40,465 nucleotides of DNA from CAYQUC01 sp964420605 (GTDB lineage: Bacteria; Pseudomonadota; Gammaproteobacteria; UBA6429; Thiohalophilaceae). The stretch's first letter is position 1; every line of letters begins with the position of its first letter. Position numbers and translations under genes: made by a program. Where the stretch lies: NCBI GenBank assembly GCA_964420605.1, contig CAYQUC010000025.1:1-40465 (forward strand), written 5' to 3'. Positions 9,578 to 18,419 of this stretch are shown in pieces. The notes under the pieces were generated by a model. That model saw nothing but the letters and a program-made list of their open reading frames with translations, was not told the DNA's origin and did not search any database.

Positions 9578-9778
9578 AATTGAGAATTACGCGAATAATT
9601 AATTAATAGTCCTATCAAAGAACCACATTCGACATTAAATCAGTTGCACCAATAACTTCGGCTGTTTAGACTGCGTGATTAGTAACGTAAATTGGAAGTA
9701 ATTGGTTTATAAATAACCTGAACTCAGAATTAGTATTTTTGTACTTCAACTAGAAAAAAATGAAAATAGAGGACTTAA

Positions 9779-9826
9779 ATGCTGGATAAACTCGCAAAAC
9801 CTGTTTATGACCGGAGCACTAAGTAA
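9779..9826 (+). CDS. Possible 15-codon small ORF upstream of metX
   Basis: ATG at 9779 opens a 15-residue frame (MLDKLAKPVYDRSTK) that stops at 9826. AGAGGA sits seven bases upstream, a better ribosome binding site than metX itself has. The peptide has no run of methionine or cysteine codons, so it is not an obvious attenuator. A chance ORF is quite possible. Confidence 0.22.
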   Translation: MLDKLAKPVYDRSTK

Positions 9827-9877
9827 ATATTTAATTTATTCCTCATATTTTTCTTATCTCAAGTTCAGGTTAAATAG

Positions 9878-9883
9878 TATAAT
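9878..9883 (+). promoter_or_regulatory. TATAAT -10 element just upstream of metX
   Basis: A consensus TATAAT ends 12 bases before the metX ATG. Transcription from it would begin near 9889-9891, leaving a leader of only about five bases. There is no convincing -35 at 17 bases upstream and no Shine-Dalgarno sequence before metX. Confidence 0.4.
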
Positions 9884-9894
9884 GCCGCCGTATC

Positions 9895-11049
9895 ATGTCA
9901 GATAATACACCAACAAATTCAGTGGGGATTGTATCTTCACAGATCATCGAGTTTAATAATCCCATTGATTTACAATGTGGCATTACCTTGCCCAGCTATG
10001 AATTAATAGTTGAAACTTATGGCAATCTAAATAAGGACAAAGACAATGCGATTTTAATTTGTCATGCACTCAGTAGTGATCATCATGCTGCGGGTAAATA
10101 TACCGATGCTGACAAAAAACCGGGGTGGTGGGATGCTTATATTGGGCCAGGCAAACCTATTGACACCAATAAATTTTTTGTTGTCTGTTCAAATAATATT
10201 GGCGGTTGCAAAGGTTCAACAGGTCCAATGCATCTTAACCCAACAAGTAATAAACCCTATGGCCCTGATTTTCCAGTGGTCACGGTTCTTGATTGGGTTA
10301 ATAGCCAAAGACAATTAATGGAAAAATTTAACATTACACAATGGGCTGCCGTTGTTGGTGGTAGCCTCGGTGGTATGCAAGCATTGCAATGGTCCATTAG
10401 TTATCCAAATGCAGTGCGTCATTGTGCGGTGATTGCTGCTGCACCAAAATTGTCAGCACAAAATATTGCATTTAATGAAGTGGCCCGGCAGTCTATTATG
10501 TCGGATCCTGATTTTCACCATGGACATTATTACGAACATAATACCATTCCACGAAATGGTATTATGCTGGCCCGAATGCTCGGTCATATTACCTATTTAT
10601 CAGACACTGCAATGGGCAATAAATTTGGACGTGAACTACGCGATGGTTCATTAACCTATGGTTATGATGTTGATTTTCAAGTTGAAAGTTATTTACGTTA
10701 TCAAGGAAAATCATTTGCAGAACGTTTTGATGCCAATACCTATTTATTAATGACCAAAGCATTAGACTATTTTGATCCTGCAAGCGAGCATGATGATAAC
10801 CTAGCAACAGCATTATCAAATACCAAGGCAAAATTTTTTATTGCAGCCTTTACCAGCGATTGGCGTTTTTCACCAGAACGCTCCCGCGAAATCGTTAAAG
10901 CATTATTGGATAAAAATATTGATGTCAGCTACACCGAAATTGAAGCAAATCAAGGCCATGACGCATTCCTAATGCCAATTCCGCATTATTACAACGTTTT
11001 CAAAGCTTATATGGAAAATGTTTCTAAGGAGTGCCAAGATGGAAAATAA
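9895..11049 (+). CDS. metX: Homoserine O-acyltransferase MetX
   Basis: A 384-residue alpha/beta-hydrolase enzyme that acylates L-homoserine in the first committed step of methionine synthesis. The nucleophile elbow GGSLGGMQ places Ser157. Asp322 (TSDWRF) and His355 (QGHDAFL) complete the triad. The family blocks NNIGGCKGSTGP and AAAPKLSAQNIAFNE are intact. Acetyl- and succinyl-CoA forms exist in this family, including succinyl-CoA users among gammaproteobacteria, and I cannot assign the donor by eye. metW overlaps its 3' end by 11 bases, so the two are translated as a unit. The start has no visible ribosome binding site; see the -10 element close upstream. Confidence 0.96.
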   Translation: MSDNTPTNSVGIVSSQIIEFNNPIDLQCGITLPSYELIVETYGNLNKDKDNAILICHALSSDHHAAGKYTDADKKPGWWDAYIGPGKPIDTNKFFVVCSNNIGGCKGSTGPMHLNPTSNKPYGPDFPVVTVLDWVNSQRQLMEKFNITQWAAVVGGSLGGMQALQWSISYPNAVRHCAVIAAAPKLSAQNIAFNEVARQSIMSDPDFHHGHYYEHNTIPRNGIMLARMLGHITYLSDTAMGNKFGRELRDGSLTYGYDVDFQVESYLRYQGKSFAERFDANTYLLMTKALDYFDPASEHDDNLATALSNTKAKFFIAAFTSDWRFSPERSREIVKALLDKNIDVSYTEIEANQGHDAFLMPIPHYYNVFKAYMENVSKECQDGK

Positions 11050-11650
11050 TATCAGACTTCGACCTGAAATTAAGGCCATCATAGAATGGATTAAACCCAA
11101 CTCACGAGTATTGGATCTGGGCTGTGGCGATGGCGCACTATTAAAATATCTTCAAGACAATCTTAACGTCACTGGTTACGGTTTGGAAATTGATAATGAT
11201 AATATTGTTCAGTGTATTAAAAATGGTGTCAATGTCATTCAAACCAATCTCGATGCAGGTTTATCAGATTTTGATAATAATTCGTTCGACTATGTGATTA
11301 TGACTCAAACCTTACAAGCAATTCAGCATCCCGATAAATTATTAGATGAAATGTTGCGTATTGGCCGAGAAGGTATTATCACTTTTCCAAACTTTGGCTA
11401 TTGGTCTTGTCGTCTACAGTTATTATTTGGACGTATGCCCGTAACAACCAGTTTGTCACACCAATGGTACAATACCCCCAATATTCATCTCTGTACTTTA
11501 AGTAATTTTGAAGATTTGTGTCACGCTAAATCCATTAAAATTCTAAATCGCACCGTAGCTGATGATCAATACTTAAATCACCTTTTAATTAAATTATTTC
11601 CAAATTTAATGGCACAAACGGCCTTGTATCGAATACAAGCACTAAATTAA
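11039..11650 (+). CDS. metW: Methionine biosynthesis protein MetW
   Basis: A 203-residue class I SAM-methyltransferase fold protein that accompanies MetX in proteobacteria and is needed for, or stimulates, homoserine acylation. Motif I is VLDLGCGDGALL (about 24-35). Further MetW blocks are VIMTQTLQAIQHPDKLLDEMLRIG, FPNFGYWSCRLQLLFGRMP and WYNTPNIHLCTL. The start is set by AAGGAG at 11026-11031, eight bases before ATG 11039; this start lies inside metX, which ends at 11049. A longer in-frame ATG at 11018 has no better ribosome binding site and is less likely. Confidence 0.95.
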   Translation: MENNIRLRPEIKAIIEWIKPNSRVLDLGCGDGALLKYLQDNLNVTGYGLEIDNDNIVQCIKNGVNVIQTNLDAGLSDFDNNSFDYVIMTQTLQAIQHPDKLLDEMLRIGREGIITFPNFGYWSCRLQLLFGRMPVTTSLSHQWYNTPNIHLCTLSNFEDLCHAKSIKILNRTVADDQYLNHLLIKLFPNLMAQTALYRIQALN

Positions 11651-11897
11651 TTAGACTCAATCTGATTGTCTAGTATAAAATGGCTGGTTTTTCACTATAG
11701 AGTTCCTTATTGGTACTCCTATTACCGTTAAACATTTGAATTTTAATACTTTTATTAGCTCCTATTGACCTTAAAAAATTCGAAATCTGTACAGTCCTAA
11801 TACTGCTTTAGACCCCCTAGGCTTAATAATATCTCGCACCACAACTGTATATTGGTCTATAGTTTAAGTGTACGTAGGGAGAACCTGGAGGAAATAA

Positions 11898-12347
11898 ATG
11901 ATGATGACAGTTAAGAAAAATATTTTAACGCTCACTGTAGCACTATTTTTTGCAATGATTAGTAATGTTAGTGCTGAACAATTTAAAGATTATGGTGATT
12001 ACGTGGTGCATTACAATGCCTTTACAACGGATGTGTTACAAGCTGAAATAGCTAAACATTATAAAATTAGACGTAGCAAAAATAGAGGAATGATAAATAT
12101 ATCAGTGCAACGCAAAAACGATTCGCAAGATGCTGTTACAGCCGCAGTGTCAGGAACGGCCAGTAATTTAACCGGTCAGCTTAAAAGTTTAAGCATGAAA
12201 GAAATAAAGGAAGGTAAGGCCATTTACTATATTAGTGACTTTTCAGTTACCAATCGAGAAACTCTTGATTTTTCAGTTAACATTAAAGTCGACGGTAAAG
12301 ATAAGCCACTTAAAGTAACTTTTCGCCAACAATTTTTTACCCGCTAA
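11898..12347 (+). CDS. DUF4426 secreted protein
   Basis: A 149-residue exported protein. A signal peptide (basic VKK, then a hydrophobic stretch, then NVSA) is predicted to be cut after about residue 26. The mature part begins EQFKDYGDYVVHYNAF and matches DUF4426: a beta-rich domain with a central RNRGMINISVQRK-like strand and a terminal VTFRQQFF. The function is unknown. Members sit regularly behind metX-metW in gammaproteobacteria, as here, though 247 bases separate it from metW. GGAGG at 11887-11891 supports the first of three consecutive ATGs. It probably has its own promoter. It is closed by the hairpin at 12382-12413. Confidence 0.88.
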   Translation: MMMTVKKNILTLTVALFFAMISNVSAEQFKDYGDYVVHYNAFTTDVLQAEIAKHYKIRRSKNRGMINISVQRKNDSQDAVTAAVSGTASNLTGQLKSLSMKEIKEGKAIYYISDFSVTNRETLDFSVNIKVDGKDKPLKVTFRQQFFTR

Positions 12348-12381
12348 TAATATTTAACATAGTCAATCTTTACGCTAAATA

Positions 12382-12413
12382 TCCTCACCCAGTTAATTTA
12401 ATGTGGGTGAGGA
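12382..12413. terminator. Strong bidirectional hairpin after the DUF4426 gene
   Basis: Perfect 10-bp G+C-containing stem, TCCTCACCCA (12382-12391) and TGGGTGAGGA (12404-12413), with a 12-base AT loop. It lies between convergent stops at 12347 and 12447, so it probably terminates both the metXW-DUF4426 side and the xthA-ampG side. The downstream tract on the plus strand is CTTTAAT, not a full T run. Confidence 0.8.
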
Positions 12414-12446
12414 CTTTAATAGCAATGAGTAATCACTCCACTGAAT

Positions 12447-13199
12447 TTAAAAAGCCTTAATGCCACGATACAACATGAGTAGTGCAAAACTCATAACCAC
12501 AAGTCCTACGACCGAACGTAACCAAGCTAATTGAAACCACTTTGTCACCTGCTGTGCGAACACTCCAATTAATAATAAGTTGGGTAAGGTACCCAGCCCA
12601 AAACTTAACATCAATAACCCACCCTGCACTGCACTACCCGCACTCATTGACCAAATCAACATGCTATACACCAGTCCACACGGTAACCAACCCCAGATAA
12701 TACCTAAAAATAATGCATCTCGAGCTCGAGTGACAGGAATAAAACGACGACCATATGGTTCTATACGTCTCCAGATAACACTACCGGGTTTCTCAAGAAA
12801 GCGTAATAAACTTGACCAGTTAGCCAAATACAATCCCAGCAACAACATAAATAGTGCTGCAAACATTTGCAAAATTATCTGGGCTTTATTAATAAATAAC
12901 CAATTAGCAAGCCACCAACCAATACCACCAACTAAAACACCCGCTAAAGTATAAGAGCAAATACGGCCTATATTGTAAAACGTTAAGATAAGAAATTTAT
13001 GTTGAGTTAAATTTACGGTAGTTGTTGCGGATGGTAATGAGTTGTTGGAAATTATTTTGGATTTTGATCCCGATATTAATGGCGGTAATTTAATATTAAT
13101 ACTTAAAGCACTGACTATACCACCACACATTCCAGCACAATGCACACCACCTAACAAACCTGCTAGCAGTGCGCCCAATAATGTAAATTCATCAATCAT
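12447..13199 (-). CDS. COG2836-type sulfite exporter TauE/SafE family membrane protein
   Basis: A 250-residue inner-membrane protein with about six helices. The family markers are the N-terminal GGVHCAGMCGG (two Cys) and a later WGWLPCGLVYSML (third Cys), as in the DsbD_2/UreH-like group annotated TauE/SafE. Relatives are often near cytochrome oxidase assembly genes and have been suggested to handle metal or thiol compounds, but the substrate is not known. Between the first and second helices is a polar insertion of about 35 residues, larger than I expect. The ATG at 13199 is chosen; an in-frame GTG directly precedes it. It lies about 10 bases after ampG and is likely cotranscribed with it. 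Confidence 0.82.
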   Translation of the reverse strand: MIDEFTLLGALLAGLLGGVHCAGMCGGIVSALSINIKLPPLISGSKSKIISNNSLPSATTTVNLTQHKFLILTFYNIGRICSYTLAGVLVGGIGWWLANWLFINKAQIILQMFAALFMLLLGLYLANWSSLLRFLEKPGSVIWRRIEPYGRRFIPVTRARDALFLGIIWGWLPCGLVYSMLIWSMSAGSAVQGGLLMLSFGLGTLPNLLLIGVFAQQVTKWFQLAWLRSVVGLVVMSFALLMLYRGIKAF

Positions 13200-13210
13200 C
13201 ACTGTGTCGT

Positions 13211-14758
13211 TTATTGGCTATCAGACTGAATATTTAATGTTTGCTGTTTCATAATATACAAAATCAAAATAATAATGGGTATCCCAATCACCGTAGTAGC
13301 AATAAAAAAGTTCGAATAACCAATATTATCAACTACAGTACCAGAGTATGCACTTAAAGTTTTAGGTAATAATGTCATAACCGAACTAAGAATAGCATAT
13401 TGTGTCGCCGTAAATGTCAAACTCGTTAAACTTGATAAATAAGCAACAAAAGCGGCCATAGAGAGCCCTGCACTCAAATTATCGGCCGCAATAACGAGGG
13501 TTAACGCAACCAAATCATGCCCCGTATAGGATAAATAAATAAATAATAAATTGGTTGCGGCTGATAAAATAGCGCCCAATAATAAAATCCGCATAACACC
13601 AAATCGTATACTCAAAATGCCCCCCATAAAACCGCCGACAATTGTCATTATCAAGCCAAACGTTTTTGAGGTATAACCAATTTCTTCTTTAGTAAAACCC
13701 AAATCGGTATAAAATATATTAGCCAAAGTACCTAGTAAAATATCAGAAATTCGATATAGACCAACCAATAACAAAACAAACACGAAGATATTTTTATAAC
13801 GAATAAAAAAATCATAAAAAGGTTCAATATACGTTGAAAAAACCATTTCCCTATTAATAATTTTCATCAACACCAAACTATACGATACTAAAATAGCAAA
13901 TAACAGCGATGCCAAAAGACGAAACGATTCAATAAAAAAACCAGTTTTAGCAAGCGAACCACTATAAACAATATCTTTAAAATAAAGATAACAAATAATA
14001 AAGCTACTAACAAAAGTTGCAAACAAAAAGATAAAGCGCACATAATCTAACAAATTGTGCAGGTAATGTTTTTCTGCTTGACGACTTTTCGGCTCTTTTA
14101 TCAGCAAGGTGGTGATAATACCAATTAGCATGAAACCAGCCATAATAAAATAAGTTTGTTGCCAAGCAGCATACTGATACTCACCATCAACACCCAGTTT
14201 TGCTGCAATGATTAACGAACCGGCTCCCGATACCACCATACCAATGCGATACCCAGCGATATAGATTGCTGACATAGCAGCTTGATTATCGGCATCAGCC
14301 GCCTCAATACGATAAGCATCAATAACAATATCTTGTGTTGCCGCAGAAAATCCCAATACGATAACAGCAATAGCCATTCCTTTTAAACCAAATGCAGGAT
14401 CGACCATTGCCATTGCAACAATTGCACCGGCGATAGCCAGTTGCGAAACGAGTAACCAACTGCGTCGCCGTCCCAATGCTGAAAATAGAATTGGTAATGG
14501 TAATTTATCAATTAAGGGAGCCCAAATAAACTTAAACGAAAATGCCAGAGCACCCAACGCAAAGTAAGTTACTTCAGCTCGAGAAACACCTGCTTCCCGT
14601 AACCAAATAGACAACGACGAAAAAATTAACAGCAGTGGTAGCCCTGCCGAAAAGCCCAAAAACAGCATGACAACAATTTTTGGTTTAAAGTAGGACAGTA
14701 AAGCCTCATGCCAACTATGGCCAGCTGATTTCTTTATGTTGTTTAACGGCTCAGTCAT
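13211..14758 (-). CDS. ampG: AmpG family muropeptide permease
   Basis: A 515-residue major-facilitator protein with 12 or more helices, matching AmpG, which imports GlcNAc-anhydroMurNAc muropeptides for cell-wall recycling and so affects beta-lactamase induction. The N-terminal signature LGFSAGLPLLLIFSSLSIWLRE is followed by FKFIWAPLIDKLPLP and the cytoplasmic loop LGRRRSWLL. The SAATQDIVIDAYRIE block is also characteristic. Slightly longer than E. coli AmpG (about 490). It follows xthA by 31 bases and precedes a COG2836 gene by about 10 bases; the three form a minus-strand operon. No amp regulator or beta-lactamase is in the window. Confidence 0.92.
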   Translation of the reverse strand: MTEPLNNIKKSAGHSWHEALLSYFKPKIVVMLFLGFSAGLPLLLIFSSLSIWLREAGVSRAEVTYFALGALAFSFKFIWAPLIDKLPLPILFSALGRRRSWLLVSQLAIAGAIVAMAMVDPAFGLKGMAIAVIVLGFSAATQDIVIDAYRIEAADADNQAAMSAIYIAGYRIGMVVSGAGSLIIAAKLGVDGEYQYAAWQQTYFIMAGFMLIGIITTLLIKEPKSRQAEKHYLHNLLDYVRFIFLFATFVSSFIICYLYFKDIVYSGSLAKTGFFIESFRLLASLLFAILVSYSLVLMKIINREMVFSTYIEPFYDFFIRYKNIFVFVLLLVGLYRISDILLGTLANIFYTDLGFTKEEIGYTSKTFGLIMTIVGGFMGGILSIRFGVMRILLLGAILSAATNLLFIYLSYTGHDLVALTLVIAADNLSAGLSMAAFVAYLSSLTSLTFTATQYAILSSVMTLLPKTLSAYSGTVVDNIGYSNFFIATTVIGIPIIILILYIMKQQTLNIQSDSQ

Positions 14759-14789
14759 AAGTTATGAATTAAATAGAAACTAAAAATTT

Positions 14790-15563
14790 TTAAATTGTAT
14801 ACTCATAATCAATAATTAACGGCGCATGATCAGAATACCAATTATCTTTATAGGTTGAGGTTTTTTTCGCGGTAACACCCACAATTGGCGTTGCTACTTG
14901 ATAGTCAATACGCCAACCCACATTATTTGCTCGTGCTTGCCCTCGATTGGACCACCAGGTATATTCATCTGGTTTTTTATTAATTTCACGAAAGGCATCA
15001 ATATAACCACGCGTGGTAAATAACTCTTGCAACCAATCACGTTCTTCCTGAGTAACGCCAGAGTTTTTTAAGTTTCCCTTAAAATTTTTAATATCAATTT
15101 CTTTATGCACAATATTCCAATCGCCACAAATTATAAACTCACGTTTTTTCCGACGGAAGCCTTTTAACACGTCCATCAATCGTGCCATAAAATCTAACTT
15201 ATTGGTATGACGTTCATCACTTGATGAACCCGATGGTAAATATAACGACGCTATACTTATCTTTCCAAAATCAGCCTGAATATACCGACCTTCAGTATCG
15301 CAATGCTCCCAACCTAGCCCACGGGTCACTTTATCGGGCTTGGTTTTACAATATAGTGCAACACCGCTATAGCCTTTTTTTACAGCATCAAAATAATAAC
15401 AGTAGTATCCTTTTGGATGAAACACCGGATCATCGAGCTGCTCTTCTTGAGCCTTGGTTTCTTGAATGCAAACGACATCAGCTTTTTGCGCAGCCAACCA
15501 CTCAAAAAATCCCTTTTTATTCGCGGCTCGAATACCATTAACATTTGCCGTTATAATTCGCAT
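14790..15563 (-). CDS. xthA: Exodeoxyribonuclease III (Crc-position homologue)
   Basis: A 257-residue exonuclease/endonuclease/phosphatase-fold protein expected to act as AP endonuclease and 3'-5' exonuclease in base excision repair. Catalytic residues are in place: E35 (IQETK), Y108, D148 and N150 (CGDWN), D220 (WRIDYQ), D245 and H246 (YSDHAPL). It is divergent from pyrE across 77 bases, which is exactly where Pseudomonas carries crc, a paralogue that lost several of these residues and became a regulator. Here the active site is intact, so a DNA repair enzyme is the sound call; a Crc-like extra role cannot be excluded. Likely the first gene of an operon with ampG. Confidence 0.93.
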   Translation of the reverse strand: MRIITANVNGIRAANKKGFFEWLAAQKADVVCIQETKAQEEQLDDPVFHPKGYYCYYFDAVKKGYSGVALYCKTKPDKVTRGLGWEHCDTEGRYIQADFGKISIASLYLPSGSSSDERHTNKLDFMARLMDVLKGFRRKKREFIICGDWNIVHKEIDIKNFKGNLKNSGVTQEERDWLQELFTTRGYIDAFREINKKPDEYTWWSNRGQARANNVGWRIDYQVATPIVGVTAKKTSTYKDNWYSDHAPLIIDYEYTI

Positions 15564-15640
15564 TTATTTACACCCAGTAATTTCTAATACGGTGTATCAT
15601 ACACCAAATTACCAATCACTTCGTAACCAGGTTTAACCTT

Positions 15641-16285
15641 ATGCAAGCTTACAAAAAAGAATTTATTGAATTTGCCCTTTCCTATAACGTGCTACGATTT
15701 GGAGAGTTCACCTTAAAATCAGGTCGAACCAGCCCTTATTTTTTTAACACTGGTCTATTTAACACTGGCGAAGCCTTGCATAAATTGGGAATTTATTATG
15801 CCAAAGCGATTATAGAATCGGGAATTAAATTTGATGTTATCTTTGGTCCAGCTTACAAAGGTATTCCATTAGCCTGCAGTTGTGCTGCAGCATTATATGA
15901 TGTGCATGGTCAAAATGTGTTTTACAGCTTTAATCGCAAAGAAGTAAAAAAACACGGCGAAGGCGGCTCAATTGTAGGCGCGCCGCTCGAAGGCAATATT
16001 TTAATTATCGACGACGTAATATCGGCCGGCACCGCTGTACGCGAATCGATTGCGATTATACAAAATGAAAATGCTACTGTTGCCGGTGTCACCATTTCGA
16101 TGGATCGACAAGAACGCGGTCAAGACAAATTATCCGCCATCCAGGAAGTGGAGCAACAGCATAAAATCCCCGTTATTAATATAATCGGCTTAGCTGATTT
16201 AATTGAATATCTCGATAAACACGGCGATAACAAATTGCATTTACGCGCAATCGAGACTTATCGTGAGCAATACGGGGTTAACTAA
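15641..16285 (+). CDS. pyrE: Orotate phosphoribosyltransferase
   Basis: A 214-residue enzyme that joins orotate to PRPP to make OMP in pyrimidine synthesis. The PRPP-binding signature ILIIDDVISAGTAVRES (about 121-137) is perfect. The orotate and flexible-loop regions (KSGRTSPYFFN, GPAYKGIPLA, FNRKEVKKHGEGG) are also present. Length is normal. It is divergent from xthA and convergent with a TauE/SafE gene, whose stop is only about 20 bases away. AGG about ten bases before the ATG is the only ribosome binding site candidate. Confidence 0.97.
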   Translation: MQAYKKEFIEFALSYNVLRFGEFTLKSGRTSPYFFNTGLFNTGEALHKLGIYYAKAIIESGIKFDVIFGPAYKGIPLACSCAAALYDVHGQNVFYSFNRKEVKKHGEGGSIVGAPLEGNILIIDDVISAGTAVRESIAIIQNENATVAGVTISMDRQERGQDKLSAIQEVEQQHKIPVINIIGLADLIEYLDKHGDNKLHLRAIETYREQYGVN

Positions 16286-16304
16286 CATTGTTAGTACTGT
16301 TAAT

Positions 16305-17051
16305 TTAACCAATAATTAACGTGATCCCCACGCTAATACTCAGGATTTCAAACACTACTTTAATCCACTTATTGCCTTGGCGGATACTTAAGTGCGCGCC
16401 GCTGTATCCCCCAATAAGCGAACCCAATAATAATGGTGCTATCCAATCCCAAATAATGGCCGTTTGTAAACCTAGGGTTAATGCTCCAAATCCATTCCAA
16501 AATAATCCAACCAATATTAAGGTGTATGCCACGGCATTTTTATAATCAAAGCCAAACCACCGAACTAACCAAATAGTAACGAATAAGCCGGTTCCAGAGG
16601 TTAGGGAGCCATTTAAAATGCCAATGAACAATAACACTGACATTCCTACGGTTACTCGATATTTATCAAGTATTAGTAACTGTTGGTGTTGTCCTAATTT
16701 AGCCTGAAACCTGGAATACACTCCTAACAAAAGTGTCAATATACCTAGACTAATCTCGGCAACACGATCCGGGATACCCACTACAATATTTGCCCCAATA
16801 AAAACCCCGGGCAAACCACTAATCAAAATCATTGCACTATACTGCCGATTCAGAGCTGATTCTCGGTAATGCCGAATACTCGCCCCAATACCAAGTGCAA
16901 CACTCGCAAGTTTGTGTGTAGCAAGTGCCGAACTAAAGGTTGCCCCCAAAAATAGCAATGCAGGTAATTGAAATAAGCCCGCGCCACCACCTGCAAATGC
17001 CGAAAATGCATTAGCAAATAATGAAATAGTAAATAAAATGATAAAATCCAA
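16305..17051 (-). CDS. TauE/SafE (TSUP) family permease
   Basis: A 248-residue membrane protein with about eight helices of the TSUP family (proposed exporters or importers of sulfite, sulfoacetate and related anions). The hallmark is the paired glycine-rich helices: FAGGGAGLFQLPALLFLG near the N-terminus and GILNGSLTSGTGLFVTIWLVRW in the middle. The substrate cannot be deduced, and no sulfur gene is adjacent. It appears to be a single-gene unit, convergent with pyrE. Confidence 0.88.
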   Translation of the reverse strand: MDFIILFTISLFANAFSAFAGGGAGLFQLPALLFLGATFSSALATHKLASVALGIGASIRHYRESALNRQYSAMILISGLPGVFIGANIVVGIPDRVAEISLGILTLLLGVYSRFQAKLGQHQQLLILDKYRVTVGMSVLLFIGILNGSLTSGTGLFVTIWLVRWFGFDYKNAVAYTLILVGLFWNGFGALTLGLQTAIIWDWIAPLLLGSLIGGYSGAHLSIRQGNKWIKVVFEILSISVGITLIIG

Positions 17052-17143
17052 TAAAATGCACTCTTTGAAACTAAACTAGGTACTATCTTTTCATATATAA
17101 TTTATACTCAAACTACAACAGTTTACTATTTAGTTTTTTACTT

Positions 17144-17761
17144 ATGATCCCATTTGCTACAATTACACGCTACTCGTTACTAACCACGGCCATCATCTTG
17201 TCATTTCCCGCCCACGCAGGAATTAAATGCTGGAAAACGGCTGATGGTGTACGGGAATGCGGTTATCAGGTACCCAATGAGTACCAAAAGGGCCGCATTG
17301 AAGTTTTAAATAAAAATGGTGTTGTTGTCCGCATTATTGCTGCTCCTAAAAATAAAGAAGAACTGGCAGAAGATGCACGCCATAAAAAACAGCTCGCGAA
17401 AATTGCTGAACGTAAACGTAAAGATCGCCTATTACTCAGAACCTTCACCACTGAACGCGACTTAATTATTGCGCGTGACAATAAAGTCTCGGCGGTACAA
17501 AGTCTCATTGAAATCACCCAAAGTAATAATAATAATGTTCAATATAATCTACAAAACTTGCGCGAACAGGCAGGTAATTATGAGCGCGGTGGTAAACCGT
17601 TACCAAAGTCGTTACTCGAAAAAATTAAATCTAGTGATGCTCAAATTTCATACAACAACACTAACATCAAGAAGCGACAATCTGAAATAGCTAAAATTAA
17701 AAAAGAATATAAATTTAATTTAGAACGATTTCGATACCTAAAAGACCAACAAAAAAGATAA
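17144..17761 (+). CDS. DUF4124-like secreted coiled-coil protein
   Basis: A 205-residue exported protein. The signal peptide ends at about residue 25 (SFPAHA). The mature N-terminus begins GIKCWKTADGVRECGYQVP, a DUF4124-like beta hairpin with two cysteines (a probable disulfide), followed by a second short element (RIEVLNKNGVVVRII). From about residue 65 onward the chain is strongly charged, K/R/E-rich and helical, predicted as long coiled coil. Such proteins are common and uncharacterised in gammaproteobacteria, probably periplasmic and perhaps binding envelope polymers. The start has no good ribosome binding site. The gene is convergent with slmA. Confidence 0.75.
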   Translation: MIPFATITRYSLLTTAIILSFPAHAGIKCWKTADGVRECGYQVPNEYQKGRIEVLNKNGVVVRIIAAPKNKEELAEDARHKKQLAKIAERKRKDRLLLRTFTTERDLIIARDNKVSAVQSLIEITQSNNNNVQYNLQNLREQAGNYERGGKPLPKSLLEKIKSSDAQISYNNTNIKKRQSEIAKIKKEYKFNLERFRYLKDQQKR

Positions 17762-17780
17762 GAAAGTGATTTAAAAATCC

Positions 17781-18362
17781 TTACTTAAAACTGTCTTGTA
17801 GCAATTCCCACTGATCTTGCCACATTAGTAATGGCTTACGTTCAAATGTACTTCGGACAAATTGATTTAAGCGTCCTTCAACTATTGCGAGTAACATATT
17901 TGCTATCGATGAAATTGGTGCTGTTGGTGACACTTGCTGTTTCATTTCACCTTCACGCAGTATTTGACGTAACTGAGTTTCTATTCGATCATAGAATTGA
18001 CTTAGTCTTCCTCGAAGACGTTCATTCTCACCAATTAATGCATCACCAACTAGTATTCGAGTGATTCCTGGATTACGTTCTGAAAAACCCAGTATTAAAA
18101 TTAATATTTTCTCACAGCGCTTAATGGAATGAGTTTCTTCCTGCATGATTCGATTAATTAAGCCGAATATTGATTCCTCAATAAACTCAATTAAACCTTC
18201 AAACATTTTTGCTTTGCTTGGAAAGTGGCGGTATAAAGCGGCTTCAGAAACACCAACCGATTTTGCTAAAGCGGCAGTAGTAATTCTTTCGCCAGGATGT
18301 AGTTCTAGTTCTCTTGCTAGTGCTTGTAGTATTTGGTCTCGTCTACTGATTTTTTTATTCAT
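17781..18362 (-). CDS. slmA: Nucleoid occlusion factor SlmA
   Basis: A 193-residue TetR-type DNA-binding protein that blocks FtsZ ring assembly over the nucleoid. The HTH region is ERITTAALAKSVGVSEAALYRHFPSKAKMFEGLIEFIE, very close to SlmA. Further SlmA blocks are LGFSERNPGITRILVGDAL, RIETQLRQILREGEM and FVRS-x-FE near the C-terminus. These positions distinguish it from generic TetR repressors. I use ATG 18362 (protein start MNKKISRRDQ); an in-frame TTG nine bases upstream is less likely. It lies 57 bases after argB on the same strand. Confidence 0.93.
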   Translation of the reverse strand: MNKKISRRDQILQALARELELHPGERITTAALAKSVGVSEAALYRHFPSKAKMFEGLIEFIEESIFGLINRIMQEETHSIKRCEKILILILGFSERNPGITRILVGDALIGENERLRGRLSQFYDRIETQLRQILREGEMKQQVSPTAPISSIANMLLAIVEGRLNQFVRSTFERKPLLMWQDQWELLQDSFK

Positions 18363-18419
18363 TATTTTCAAACTTTATTGTTATAATTCTTATTGCCTTA
18401 CTAAACCTTATCGTACTGA

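Larger units (their letters stand above)
9578..9894. other. Gene-poor region upstream of metX
   Basis: About 317 bases between the dynamin gene and metX. No RNA gene and no recognisable SAM riboswitch or paired MetJ-type boxes were seen. It contains a 15-codon open frame with a good ribosome binding site (9779-9826) and a TATAAT hexamer at 9878-9883 close to the metX start. Confidence 0.5.

Noticed and set aside
9578..9894. SAM riboswitch or MetJ boxes upstream of metX
   Set aside because: No conserved helices, no terminator hairpin, no paired AGACGTCT-like boxes found by eye.
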